From: an uncultured Clostridia bacterium
Lineage (GTDB): Bacteria > Bacillota > Clostridia > Oscillospirales > Acutalibacteraceae
Length of the DNA: 64,000 bases
Assembly (NCBI GenBank): GCA_944385105.1
Contig: CALWVR010000030.1
Location: 48,775-112,774 of the forward strand
Direction: 5' to 3'
Shown: one piece after another, positions 44,055-53,880 of the stretch
Position numbering within the stretch: the first letter of the stretch is position 1
Layout of the letters: each line of letters begins with the position of its first letter
Notes under the pieces: generated by a model
What the model saw: the letters and a program-made list of their open reading frames with translations, nothing else
Told to the model about the DNA's origin: nothing
Database searches by the model: none
Translations under genes and position numbers: made by a program

Positions 44055-45800
44055 TTGAGAAAAACAAAAATTATTTGTACTTTAGGGCCCTCAACCGACA
44101 ACGAAAACGTACTAAGAGAATTAATGAAAAATGGTATGGACGTTGCAAGAATCAATATGTCTCATCAGGATCTAACTATGCATAAAATTCGGGCTGATAA
44201 GGTAAAAAAAATACGTAAGGAGCTTTCCTTACCTATTGCTCTTTTACTTGATACAAAAGGACCTGAAATAAGAATTGGGAAATTTAAAGATGGTAAAGTC
44301 TCTTTAAAAAAGGGCCAAACTTTTACTTTTTACACTGATGAAATTTTAGGTGATGAAACCAAAGTAAGTATCAGTTTTAAGGATTTAGTAAATGACATTA
44401 GAGAAGGGAATATAATATTGATTGATGACGGACTTATTTCCTTACGTGTAAAGGAATGTAATAAAAACTCAATAACTTGTTGTGTATTAAATAATGGCAC
44501 ATTATCAGATAATAAAGGCATAAACGTTCCCAATATAAAACTTTCTCTTCCATTTATAAGCCCTAAAGATTCAGTTGATATAAAATTTGCTGTTGAACAA
44601 GATTTTGATTTTATTGCCGCTTCATTTACTAGAACAGCAGACGATATAAAATCGCTGCGCAAAGAACTTAATAAGTTAAATGCAAATAAAATAAAAGTCA
44701 TAGCAAAGATAGAAAACTATGACGGAGTAAATAATATAGACGAGATTCTAAGAATATCAGATGGAATAATGGTGGCACGAGGAGATTTAGGGGTAGAAAT
44801 TCCTTTAGAGGACATTCCTATAATTCAAAAAAAGTTGATAAGGAAAGCTTGTGCTGCAGGAAAACATGTAATAACAGCAACACAAATGTTAGAATCCATG
44901 ATGATAAATCCAAGACCTACCAGAGCAGAATCGACTGATGTAGCAAATGCTATATATGATGGCACTAGTGCTATTATGCTTTCTGGTGAAACTGCTGCTG
45001 GTAAATATCCAATAGAGGCTACTAAAACAATGGCAGCTATTGCCGAACGTACTGAAAGAGATATTGATTATAGAAAAAGATTTTTAAAAAGAGATCCTGA
45101 AGAACGTCAAAATATAACTTCAGCTATATCTCATGCAACTTGCACCACATCTCTTGATCTTAATGCTAGTGCAATATTAACCATATCTAAGTCCGGAAGA
45201 ACAGCTAGAATGATATCAAAGTACAGACCTAGCTGTCCTATAATTGGTGGAACTGTAGATGAAACTGTGATGAGACAAATGAACTTATTCTGGGGAGTTA
45301 TTCCTCTACTTATACAACAAGAACGAAAAAACACTGATGAATTATTTTATCACATTGTTCAGGCTGCATATGATAAAAATTTAGTAACTGATGGAGATCT
45401 TGTCGTTATTACCGCTGGAATTCCTCTTGGTGTGTCTGGTACTACTAACCTTGTTAAAGCTCACTTTGTTGGCAATGTCCTAACTTCCGGATTTGGAATA
45501 ACTAATAAAAAATTATCTGGTAAAGCTTGCGTATGCTTAAGTGAAGAAGATGTATTAAAGAAATTCCAGCCTGGAGACATTTTGGTAATTCACGAAACTA
45601 CAAATAATATCCTTGATGCAATTAAAAGTGCCTCTGCCATAGTAGCTGAAATAGATAGCGAAATTTCTCATGCAGCTATTGCAGGATTTGCGCTTAATAA
45701 ACCTACCATTATTGGTGCAAAAGATGCAACAAAAAAAATAAAGCATGGTATAAACATCTTTCTCGATTGCAGGCGTGGTATTGTCTTAAAAAAAGACTAA
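44055..45800 (+). CDS. pyk: Pyruvate kinase with C-terminal PEP-utiliser-like domain
   Basis: 581 aa, last step of glycolysis, making pyruvate and ATP. The active-site segments DTKGPEIRIG, KIENYDGV and ITATQMLESM are intact. After the regular C-domain (to about residue 475) an extra domain like the phosphohistidine domain of PEP-utilising enzymes follows (GDILVIHETT, ISHAAIAG, PTIIGA), as in Bacillus pyruvate kinases of about 585 aa. TTG start with TAGGAG upstream. Monocistronic, with its own promoter and terminator. Confidence 0.96.
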   Translation: MRKTKIICTLGPSTDNENVLRELMKNGMDVARINMSHQDLTMHKIRADKVKKIRKELSLPIALLLDTKGPEIRIGKFKDGKVSLKKGQTFTFYTDEILGDETKVSISFKDLVNDIREGNIILIDDGLISLRVKECNKNSITCCVLNNGTLSDNKGINVPNIKLSLPFISPKDSVDIKFAVEQDFDFIAASFTRTADDIKSLRKELNKLNANKIKVIAKIENYDGVNNIDEILRISDGIMVARGDLGVEIPLEDIPIIQKKLIRKACAAGKHVITATQMLESMMINPRPTRAESTDVANAIYDGTSAIMLSGETAAGKYPIEATKTMAAIAERTERDIDYRKRFLKRDPEERQNITSAISHATCTTSLDLNASAILTISKSGRTARMISKYRPSCPIIGGTVDETVMRQMNLFWGVIPLLIQQERKNTDELFYHIVQAAYDKNLVTDGDLVVITAGIPLGVSGTTNLVKAHFVGNVLTSGFGITNKKLSGKACVCLSEEDVLKKFQPGDILVIHETTNNILDAIKSASAIVAEIDSEISHAAIAGFALNKPTIIGAKDATKKIKHGINIFLDCRRGIVLKKD

Positions 45801-45816
45801 TTCTTAATTGTAGTAA

Positions 45817-45850
45817 AAAGCCGACTGAAAAATGCTTTTCAGTCGGCTTC
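45817..45850. terminator. Bidirectional terminator after pyk
   Basis: AAGCCGACTGAAAA (45819-45832) pairs TTTTCAGTCGGCTT (45836-45849) around ATG. It ends pyk and the converging gene at 45853. Confidence 0.92.
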
Positions 45851-45852
45851 TA

Positions 45853-46554
45853 TTATTGCTTTGTATATTCTATTCCAGATATTATAAGCTTATTTCCTTC
45901 CTTAATTGTATAATTGACTTCTGTTTTTCTTACTGTATCCTCCGATTGACCATTGTTCACTATAACAGTAAGCTTTGTGTCATCCGCATTATATATAAAT
46001 GCAATCCTTACTTTTCCTTTAATTAAGAAGGCTGTTCCATCCTTTTTAAAGTCATAACAAATATTAAACTCTTCGTTTTTCCATGTTCCCACTAATGATT
46101 CAACTAAATTAAAATCAGTCGGCGGATCAATTTTAAAAGGTTCACATTGATCATATTCCTCTACCTTACCATCGGAATCTGTAAGAAATAATCTTTTATT
46201 AATAAATCCAGATATATCATACGTATATTCTACTATATTCTCACCATTATCGTCTTGCGATAAGTCAAACTTAACTTTATTTCCATCTAAAGTGTAATTT
46301 GTTTCTAAAATAAGGCTTCCCTGTGAACAAGTTAAACTATTATTATCTTTAAATGTTAAAATTTGCCTTACATTTTGACTATTTACCATACCCCAGCTTC
46401 CCTTTATATTCTTATTAAAAAATATAAAATATACCGCTACGCAGGCCACTATTAATAAAACAATACCTATAGTCCATATTAGTATCTTACTTTTGCTCTT
46501 TTTCTTATTTGATTTAGTTAGTTCGTTATTATTCATTTCTTTGTTTGCATCCAT
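45853..46554 (-). CDS. Membrane-anchored protein with two lipocalin-like units
   Basis: About 233 aa. A charged cytoplasmic N-terminus, one transmembrane helix (about residues 25-47), then two beta-rich units starting GSWGMV and GTWKNEEF and ending in a YTIKEGNKLIISGIEYTK-type strand. This matches the layout of the lipoprotein at 31096, with a helix anchor instead of a lipid. The start may be the ATG at 46554 or the GTG at 46563; the SD is weak for both. Function unknown; possibly a DUF5640-type lipocalin-like protein. Confidence 0.7.
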   Translation of the reverse strand: MDANKEMNNNELTKSNKKKSKSKILIWTIGIVLLIVACVAVYFIFFNKNIKGSWGMVNSQNVRQILTFKDNNSLTCSQGSLILETNYTLDGNKVKFDLSQDDNGENIVEYTYDISGFINKRLFLTDSDGKVEEYDQCEPFKIDPPTDFNLVESLVGTWKNEEFNICYDFKKDGTAFLIKGKVRIAFIYNADDTKLTVIVNNGQSEDTVRKTEVNYTIKEGNKLIISGIEYTKQ

Positions 46555-46582
46555 TAAAATCACGTCTTTCTATAATCTATTT

Positions 46583-47980
46583 TTAACCTACAACTATCCT
46601 GCTCGACGGCAAAATCTTATCATTACATCCTCTTCCCCTCTTTAAAGTAGCCGCTATAACAAAAGAAATAGGACCTACTCTACCTATAAACATCAAGATT
46701 ATAATAAGCAATTTTGAGACATCAACTAGTTTTCCAGTTATACCCGACGTAATACCAACCGTTCCAAAGGCAGATACCGTCTCAAATACAATATCAATAA
46801 TAGGAATATTGTCTTGCATTTGAATAACTGAAATAGCAGTTGTAAATATAGATACTAATAAAAACGCCATGAGTGTAAGCGTAAAAGCCTTATACACCGT
46901 AGCTTTCTCTACTTTATGCCTTGCTATTATAGTGTCATCATATCCCTTTATTACACTATACACTGTAGCTAAAATAACTACAAAAGTCGTAGTCTTTATT
47001 CCCCCTCCCGTTGATGACGGTGAGGCGCCTATAAACATCAATATTATAGTTAGAATCTTTGTAACCTTTCTTTCCATAGAAATCGGAACTGTAAAGAAGC
47101 CCGCTGTTCTTGCTACTGCAGATTGAAAAAATGAAACATTTAGCTTTTTAAAAAAATTCATTCCTCTAAGAGTATTATCATATTCAAATACCATAAACAG
47201 TATCGTTCCTACAATCAGCAGTGCTAAAGACGTATATATAACTATAGTTGAATGTAAATTAAGCTTTGGACGTAACTTTCTATCCTCTTTTTTCTTCATA
47301 ATGCAAGAATATATATCTCCTACAACAATAAATCCTAGACCACCAATTATAACTAAAAATGCTATGGTTAAAGAAACCAGTGGATCACCAGCATAGTCTA
47401 TGAAGTTTCCTCCTGGATTTTCAAACCCCATTATGTCAAACCCTGCATTACAATATGCCGAGATTGCCGTAAATACTGAAATCCATATACCTCGTATACC
47501 ATATTTAGGAACAAATCTTATTGCAAAAATGAGTGTTCCCAAAGCCTCACAAGCTGTTGTCCAAATTAATATAGTTTTAATCAATTTCGGAGTGTCTATC
47601 ACACTCCCATTCGTATGCTCCTTAGCTATTTGCATATCTCTAAGGCCTAGCTTCTTTCTAAAAATCATTGTAAAACCAGTTGTAAAAGATATTATTCCAA
47701 GTCCCCCAAGCTGTATTAAAAGTATTATTACAAGCTGACCAAATCCTGACCATTTTGTGTATGTATCAAATACAGTCAACCCTGTAACACAAGTTGCAGA
47801 TGTCGCAGTAAACATTGCATCTATAACGCTAACTTGCTCCATATCCCTTAAAGAGATTGGCATACATAAAAGGCATGTTCCTAAAATTATTATTATTAAA
47901 AAACTTGAAACTATTAATCTTACAGGAGATATATCTTTTAAACTTTTTAATCTTGCAGCAAGCCTAAATTTCATAAGCAT
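46583..47980 (-). CDS. TrkH/KtrB-family potassium transporter
   Basis: 465 aa K+ uptake channel subunit with four pore repeats: the first selectivity segment is TSATCVTGLTV, others include SAYCNAGFD, GASPSSTGGG and SAFGTVGITSG. Ten helices, full length. It normally needs a cytoplasmic KtrA/TrkA nucleotide-binding partner, which is not in this window. ATG at 47980 follows GGAGG. Nineteen bases downstream of queT, so probably co-transcribed. Confidence 0.92.
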   Translation of the reverse strand: MLMKFRLAARLKSLKDISPVRLIVSSFLIIIILGTCLLCMPISLRDMEQVSVIDAMFTATSATCVTGLTVFDTYTKWSGFGQLVIILLIQLGGLGIISFTTGFTMIFRKKLGLRDMQIAKEHTNGSVIDTPKLIKTILIWTTACEALGTLIFAIRFVPKYGIRGIWISVFTAISAYCNAGFDIMGFENPGGNFIDYAGDPLVSLTIAFLVIIGGLGFIVVGDIYSCIMKKKEDRKLRPKLNLHSTIVIYTSLALLIVGTILFMVFEYDNTLRGMNFFKKLNVSFFQSAVARTAGFFTVPISMERKVTKILTIILMFIGASPSSTGGGIKTTTFVVILATVYSVIKGYDDTIIARHKVEKATVYKAFTLTLMAFLLVSIFTTAISVIQMQDNIPIIDIVFETVSAFGTVGITSGITGKLVDVSKLLIIILMFIGRVGPISFVIAATLKRGRGCNDKILPSSRIVVG

Positions 47981-47999
47981 CCCAGTTTTCCTCCCTATA

Positions 48000-48539
48000 T
48001 TATCGCATCCTTTTTATGTATTTATTATCTTTTAGGACAAAAAACATAAGCATTCCAAGACCATAGCAAGAAATAAACTGACCTATCGCAATACTCAAAG
48101 CAGTAGTTAAAAAAGCCATAATTGTAAAACCTTCCGGCATAAAAAATGATATAATAGCTCCAACAAAAACTGCACTTACTACAACCGGGGGAAGTGGAGC
48201 TAAAATAGGGACCCCCTTAACTCTTATATTTGACAAACTTCTTGTAAGTACTGCAGAAATAAAAGTAGCAAGAGTCCCAAACACTATATCTGCTATTCCA
48301 AATGGACTTCCTAAATTTGAAATAAAACATCCTATAGTAAGCCCCGTAATTGCATACGGTGTAAAAACAGGTAAAATAGTTAAAGCTTCAGATATTCTTA
48401 TTTGTATTCCTGAATATGATAAGCCAAATGATGCTGAAACAAGAGTCAAGACAGCGTACAACGATGCTATTAAAGCAGTAAAAACTATTTTTCTCACTCG
48501 TTGATCCCTTATATACTCTTTCTCCCTATAAAAACTCAC
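48000..48539 (-). CDS. queT: QueT family ECF transporter S-component
   Basis: 179 aa, five or six helices, with the QueT-specific IQIRISEALTILPVFTPYAI and SPFGIADIVFGTLAT segments. It should bind a queuosine precursor and use the shared EcfA1-EcfA2-EcfT module. GTG at 48539 preferred because GGAGGT lies 6 bases before it. No preQ1 riboswitch pattern was found in the leader. The ligand is inferred from family membership. Confidence 0.85.
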   Translation of the reverse strand: MSFYREKEYIRDQRVRKIVFTALIASLYAVLTLVSASFGLSYSGIQIRISEALTILPVFTPYAITGLTIGCFISNLGSPFGIADIVFGTLATFISAVLTRSLSNIRVKGVPILAPLPPVVVSAVFVGAIISFFMPEGFTIMAFLTTALSIAIGQFISCYGLGMLMFFVLKDNKYIKRMR

Positions 48540-48583
48540 AAATTTACCTCCAAAAACAAATAATAGCATAATTATTCCTGACT

Positions 48584-48611
48584 ATTATATCATTTGGTTA
48601 TCATTTGTCAA
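48584..48611 (-). promoter_or_regulatory. Consensus promoter for queT-trkH
   Basis: Minus strand TTGACA (48611-48606), 16-base spacer, TATAAT (48589-48584), about 45 bases before the GTG start. Confidence 0.85.
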
Positions 48612-48619
48612 TATAAAAA

Positions 48620-49570
48620 TTAATTATCTAAACATATAAACTCTCTTAGCAAAGACTCTTCAGGTACTAAGTTTTTATCTATATGCTCAAACTTAGATAG
48701 CCCTAAACTTAATTCCTTTAAGAAATTACTTAACTTTATACTTTCTGGAATAGATCCCATAAGCTCTAACATCTTTTTTGCCATTATTCCCTCTTCATAT
48801 CCATGAAAAGTATTTACAAAAACATCACTTTCTTTCCTAAGAGGCTTAATATATAAGTCTTCTCCTCTGCATACATTCTTCCACATTAATATGGTACGTA
48901 TAGGCAAAGTATCTCTATAATTATAGTCTCTTAAAACTCTCCTGACTAATCTTATACCCTTTGGAGAAATCACTTTTCTCTTATTATCATAAATCTTACT
49001 TTTTACACCTACATATACCTTAAAGACACTTTTCTCAGGTAAATTTTCACTAATAATAGGATTTATGGCATGCAACCCTTCAACTATAATTACATCATTA
49101 TCTTTAACTTTTAATTGCTTCCTTTTATCAGAGCGTGACATAATAGAAAAGTCATAAATTGGCATGTCGCAGTATCCCTTTTTTAACAAATTATTTAAGC
49201 ATGTTTTTATTTCAATAATGTCTAACCCTTCTATAGATTCAAAGTCCCTTGAACCATCGCTTAGCACAGGAAGATTTGAAAGACCAACATAAAAATCATC
49301 TAAAGATATAGATTCACTACCTATTTTTCTTATAAGAAGTTCTTTTCTAATCATATTTGCTACAGTTGTCTTTCCACTTGATGAAGGACCTGATATCATC
49401 ATAAATCTATGCTCTTTATTCTTTAAAAAACAATCAACCACATATTTTATTTGTTCATAAAATTCACTTTCAACTTCCCTTATAAATTTCACACAATCCT
49501 CTTTAACATACTGATTTATTTCATCAATTTCCCAATTTTCTTTAATAAAGTTATCGTAAAAATTTGTCAT
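48620..49570 (-). CDS. Uridine kinase-like nucleoside kinase
   Basis: 316 aa. P-loop GPSSSGKTT (about residues 60-68), then LDDFYVG and VEGLHAIN, matching the uridine kinase / phosphoribulokinase superfamily. The N-terminal TGS/ThrRS-like extension of many clostridial homologues is missing. It overlaps hemZ by 20 bases. Substrate unknown. Confidence 0.85.
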   Translation of the reverse strand: MTNFYDNFIKENWEIDEINQYVKEDCVKFIREVESEFYEQIKYVVDCFLKNKEHRFMMISGPSSSGKTTVANMIRKELLIRKIGSESISLDDFYVGLSNLPVLSDGSRDFESIEGLDIIEIKTCLNNLLKKGYCDMPIYDFSIMSRSDKRKQLKVKDNDVIIVEGLHAINPIISENLPEKSVFKVYVGVKSKIYDNKRKVISPKGIRLVRRVLRDYNYRDTLPIRTILMWKNVCRGEDLYIKPLRKESDVFVNTFHGYEEGIMAKKMLELMGSIPESIKLSNFLKELSLGLSKFEHIDKNLVPEESLLREFICLDN

Positions 49571-51017
49571 AAAATATCAACACCTTATCCTTTTTTCTAA
49601 TAATTTCAGGAAAACGTCCCATATACTCATAAGGAAATTTAAAATTAAAAATTCTCTCTATAGTATCACCATATGGATCTTTCAATTTAGTAACACCACT
49701 AGCCCCGCATGACAATATGGTATGTATTTCCTCCATCATATAAATGTTATATAAATTTTCATAACCACTTTTTGTAAAGCCTATATTTTCTAAGTTTGAA
49801 ATCATTTTACTCTGTCTATATAAATAATATGGTTTATAACCTTCCTTTCTTAATTTATCTGCCGCATAATATACCATTTTTTGTATGGCTTCAGGTCTAC
49901 TTACACATTCTCCATTGCCTTCTTGATTAAGCCTTGATGATCTTTTTAACGAAAGTGTATGAACTGTTATGTTTTCAGGCGATAAATCACAAATTTCATC
50001 TATAGTGTTTATAAAACTAGTATATTCCTCTGTTGGAAGACCTGCTATTAAATCCATATTTATATTATCAAAGCCACATTTTCTTGCCATATTAAAAGCT
50101 TCTATAGTCTGATTAGATGTATGCTCCCTTCCTATAATTTTTAAAACGTTATCATTTAAAGTTTGTGGGTTTATGCTAATTCTATTTACTCCAAGTTGCT
50201 TTAACGTCCTTAATTTTTCTTCCGTTATTGTGTCTGGTCTTCCTGCTTCAACTGTAAACTCTCTACATCTTTTCATATCAAATCTTAAATTTATTCTTTC
50301 TATCACACTCCTAAGTTGTCCCTCAGTAAGGCTCGTCGGAGTTCCTCCTCCTATATAAACCGTCTCTAAATTTAAATTAAGTTTATTTACAATTGTAGAT
50401 GTATAGTCTATTTCTTCCAGCAAAAGTTCAATATACCCAGGTATAAGACTTAATGCCTTCTCAATTGACTGAGAAACAAACGAACAATATGAGCATCTTG
50501 TAGGGCAAAAAGGTATAGATATATAAAGACTAAATGACCGAGGATTAGAAAACTTTATTATCTTATCTTGCCTTGCCGCAATGTCACAACAAAGTTCTAT
50601 TTTCTCGTCTGATACCAAAAACTTTTCTTTAAAATATAACTTTGCATCATTTACTGAAGTTTCATATATAAGTTTTCTCATCAGCTTGACAGGCCTAATC
50701 CCGGTTAATATCCCCCAGTCAGGCTTCTGCTTAGTTATACTACAAAGAATATTAAAAACTATGATACATATTTGCCTTTCCTGTTCCTTTTCATCTTCAT
50801 CAATAGTTGCTTCTTTTACAATAAAATCGCCATTTATATCCGCTTCAATAATAGAAACCATATTTGTATCGTCATTCTTAACTTCTACGTAAATATAAGG
50901 AGATTTTTTTATACCTTCATCATATTCAGTCACTTCTATCTTCTCATTTTTAAAGAATATTCTGCATAAGTTTTCAAGTTCATAATAAAACTTATTATTT
51001 TTAACGTACAATGTCAT
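49551..51017 (-). CDS. hemZ: Coproporphyrinogen dehydrogenase-like radical SAM protein HemZ
   Basis: 488 aa. The N-terminal 150 residues are a HemZ-type domain; the radical SAM core has PFCPTRCSYCSF (C-x3-C-x2-C) and YIGGGTPTSL. HemN-like enzymes oxidise coproporphyrinogen III, but HemZ's true role is uncertain. Its ATG overlaps the MBL stop (ATGA). Part of the relA cluster order common in Clostridia. Confidence 0.88.
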   Translation of the reverse strand: MTLYVKNNKFYYELENLCRIFFKNEKIEVTEYDEGIKKSPYIYVEVKNDDTNMVSIIEADINGDFIVKEATIDEDEKEQERQICIIVFNILCSITKQKPDWGILTGIRPVKLMRKLIYETSVNDAKLYFKEKFLVSDEKIELCCDIAARQDKIIKFSNPRSFSLYISIPFCPTRCSYCSFVSQSIEKALSLIPGYIELLLEEIDYTSTIVNKLNLNLETVYIGGGTPTSLTEGQLRSVIERINLRFDMKRCREFTVEAGRPDTITEEKLRTLKQLGVNRISINPQTLNDNVLKIIGREHTSNQTIEAFNMARKCGFDNINMDLIAGLPTEEYTSFINTIDEICDLSPENITVHTLSLKRSSRLNQEGNGECVSRPEAIQKMVYYAADKLRKEGYKPYYLYRQSKMISNLENIGFTKSGYENLYNIYMMEEIHTILSCGASGVTKLKDPYGDTIERIFNFKFPYEYMGRFPEIIRKKDKVLIFYDKFLR

Positions 51018-51652
51018 TTACTAGCCTTCCTAAAATATAAATTATTCTGTTTCTCATAGTTAAGATTTGATACATCGCCATGCCCAGGATAAATAATATA
51101 ATCACCTTTTAAACTATACAGTTTCCTTAATGACAAGAGCATCTCAGCCATATTTCCAGTCTTAAATCCTACATTTCCAATAGTACCTCTCATTAGCGTA
51201 TCTCCTGTAAAGACCATATCGTCCACCAAAAAGACAACTCCTCCAATTGTATGGCCTGGCGTATGCATTACCTTTACTTCTATTTCACCTAATTTTATTG
51301 TCGACCCATCCTCTAGAAGTACATCAGGTTCAAACTCCTTAAAAAATTTAGGGGACGATCTTTCAGCTAAATTTAAGCTTCTATCCTTCGTAAATTCTTT
51401 TTCCTTAGAACCAATAGCTATACGAGCACCTGTACGCTTTCCATAGTGTTCTGCCTTTCTTATATGATCAAAATGTCCATGGGTAATTAAAATATACTCA
51501 AAATTTTCTTTGCCTATTTGATCAATCCTCTTATCAAGTTTAGATGAAATTCCACCGGGGTCGACAATAGCACATTTATTGGTCTTCATATCTTGCAGAA
51601 GATAACAATTCGTTTCTAACGGACCTACTTTATATACTTCTACATTTAGCAT
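51014..51652 (-). CDS. MBL-fold metallo-hydrolase
   Basis: 212 aa. Metal ligands in THGHFDH, HTPGHTIGG, FTGDTL and YPGHGD; it resembles glyoxalase II-like hydrolases that follow relA in Clostridia. ATG at 51652 chosen over a TTG at 51658 because it is correctly spaced from GGGAGAG. Substrate unknown. Confidence 0.9.
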   Translation of the reverse strand: MLNVEVYKVGPLETNCYLLQDMKTNKCAIVDPGGISSKLDKRIDQIGKENFEYILITHGHFDHIRKAEHYGKRTGARIAIGSKEKEFTKDRSLNLAERSSPKFFKEFEPDVLLEDGSTIKLGEIEVKVMHTPGHTIGGVVFLVDDMVFTGDTLMRGTIGNVGFKTGNMAEMLLSLRKLYSLKGDYIIYPGHGDVSNLNYEKQNNLYFRKASK

Positions 51653-51672
51653 AAACAACTCTCCCTTAAAAT

Positions 51673-53880
51673 TTATTTTCTTTCCACATCTATTACTCCA
51701 TTAATCTTTCTTAGTCTTGACATAATAGACTTCAAGTTTTCCATATTTTTTACTGTAATTTTCAGGTATATTACAACATTGCCATTTTTCAGTTTTCCAG
51801 CGTTTAATGCATGAATTGGTATGTGGATTGATGAAAGGGAAATTGTAATATCAGCTAAAAGGCCCGTTCTGTCTGTGCTAAGGACTCTAACATTTGACTC
51901 AAAATCATTCTTCTCATTCTGTGCCCAATGTGCTTTAACCCATCTTTCCTTTTGCTCTGACTTATCTATATCCATCGGTACATTAACACAATTTCTTTTA
52001 TGAAGAGAAACACCGTATCCCCTAGTAATAAAGCCAATAATCTCATCTCCAGGTATAGGATTACAGCATTTAGAAAATTTAATAAGGCAATTATCTATCC
52101 CATCTATTATTACACCTTTTGCACTCTCATTTTTCTTTTCTGATATAATTTCATTTATTTTAATGGGTTCTTTAGTTCTTTTTAATTTATTATATTCCTC
52201 TTTTATTATAGGAATAAGGCGAACCAGCTGTATTCCTCCATATCCTATTGCCTCATATAAATGATTAATATCCCTACAATGTTGTCTCTCTGCTATAGAT
52301 GATAAAAATTCTTGCATTTCATCTGAAGTTAAGTTTATTCCAATCCTCTTAAATTCCCTCTCGACTTCAGTCTTTCCTTCTGCTATATTTTCCTCTCGTC
52401 TCTCTCTTTTAAACCATTGTCTAATTTTGCTCCTAGCTTCGCTAGTCTTTACTATCTTAAGCCAATCTCTACTTGGCCCATGAGACGCCTCTTTAGTTGT
52501 AAGTATTTCTATTATCTGACCTGTTTGGACTTTATAGTCAAATGGGACTATTCTCTTATCAACCTTTGCACCTATCATACGATTTCCAACTTCACTGTGT
52601 ATAGCATATGCAAAATCTATAACTGTGGCTCCTGTGGGAAGATTTATAACTTCCCCTTTCGGAGTTAAAACAAACACTTCTTCCGGAACTAGATCCGATT
52701 TAATAGTTCTAACTAAATCTATAGCGTCTACTTCTTCTTTCTGATTTTCAATGATATTTTTAATCCACATGAGGCGTTTTTCAAGTGAATCATTTCCTTT
52801 ATTTATACCCAGTTTATATTTCCAATGTGCAGCAATCCCGTATTCTGCAGTATGATGCATCTCCCACGTACGTATCTGTACTTCAAATGGTATCTCTTCT
52901 TTTCCTATCACGGTTGTATGAAGCGACTGATACATATTGGGCTTAGGAGTTGATATATAGTCTTTAAATCTATTAGGTATGGGTCTGAAAGCCTCATGAA
53001 TAATACCTAAAACATTATAGCAGTCATTTACAGTATCTACTATCACTCTTACAGCATAAATATCATAAATCTCCTCCATCATATATCCTTTAACAAACAT
53101 TTTTCTATATATTCCATTAATACTTTTTACCCTTCCCTCAAGGTAATTATCTTTTATAAAAGGAGATACCTTTTCTTTTATTCTTTTCTTTATTATGCTT
53201 AAAAATTTCTCTCTATCTTCACGCCTAAGCTCCAAAGCATCCTCTATTTCTTTATAAGCCACAGGATCTAAATATTTTAGCGATAAGTCCTCTAGCTCTT
53301 CCTTTATTGTGCGTATTCCAAGCCTATGCGCTATAGGCGCATAAACCTCCATATTTTCAAGAGCTTTATCTCTTCTTTTTTGAGGTTCCATACACTCTAT
53401 AGTTCTCATATTATGAAGCCTATCTGCTAATTTAATTATAATTACCCTGATATCCTTGGACATTGCAAGCAGCATTTTTCTTATATTTTCAGCTTGCTGC
53501 TCTTCTCTTGATGAATACGGTATTTTCCCAAGTTTTGTTACTCCATCAACTAATACTGATATATCCTTACTAAATATTTTTTCTATGTCTTGTAACGTAT
53601 AATTTGTGTCTTCGACAACATCATGTAAAAGAGCTGCAACAATAGATTCTGTATCCATGCCAAGCTCTGCTAATATGCATGCAACTGATGTAGGATGTAA
53701 AATGTATGGAATGCCTGATATTCTTCTTTGGTCCTTATGAGCTTCTAAAGCTAAATTATAGGCTTTGTCTATCATGTCATTGTCAAAACTATGTGAAGAC
53801 TGACTAAGCAACTCTTTTAGTTGCTCGTAATCACTATAATAGGCCTTGCGTAATTCACTCAATCTCACCACTTCTTCCAT
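51673..53880 (-). CDS. relA: Bifunctional (p)ppGpp synthetase/hydrolase RelA/SpoT
   Basis: 735 aa, makes and degrades the stringent-response alarmone. Hydrolase HD domain (LLHDVVEDT; HRLGI), synthetase (YQSLHTTV and EIQVRT-like EVQIRTWEMHHTAEYGIAAHW), TGS (VFVLTPKGEVINLPTG) and a C-terminal ACT domain. The ATG lies 25 bases inside recJ, which is compatible with coupling. Confidence 0.95.
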   Translation of the reverse strand: MEEVVRLSELRKAYYSDYEQLKELLSQSSHSFDNDMIDKAYNLALEAHKDQRRISGIPYILHPTSVACILAELGMDTESIVAALLHDVVEDTNYTLQDIEKIFSKDISVLVDGVTKLGKIPYSSREEQQAENIRKMLLAMSKDIRVIIIKLADRLHNMRTIECMEPQKRRDKALENMEVYAPIAHRLGIRTIKEELEDLSLKYLDPVAYKEIEDALELRREDREKFLSIIKKRIKEKVSPFIKDNYLEGRVKSINGIYRKMFVKGYMMEEIYDIYAVRVIVDTVNDCYNVLGIIHEAFRPIPNRFKDYISTPKPNMYQSLHTTVIGKEEIPFEVQIRTWEMHHTAEYGIAAHWKYKLGINKGNDSLEKRLMWIKNIIENQKEEVDAIDLVRTIKSDLVPEEVFVLTPKGEVINLPTGATVIDFAYAIHSEVGNRMIGAKVDKRIVPFDYKVQTGQIIEILTTKEASHGPSRDWLKIVKTSEARSKIRQWFKRERREENIAEGKTEVEREFKRIGINLTSDEMQEFLSSIAERQHCRDINHLYEAIGYGGIQLVRLIPIIKEEYNKLKRTKEPIKINEIISEKKNESAKGVIIDGIDNCLIKFSKCCNPIPGDEIIGFITRGYGVSLHKRNCVNVPMDIDKSEQKERWVKAHWAQNEKNDFESNVRVLSTDRTGLLADITISLSSIHIPIHALNAGKLKNGNVVIYLKITVKNMENLKSIMSRLRKINGVIDVERK

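Noticed and set aside
48540-48583. preQ1 riboswitch upstream of queT
   Set aside because: The leader is short and lacks the conserved preQ1 core; only a promoter is seen.
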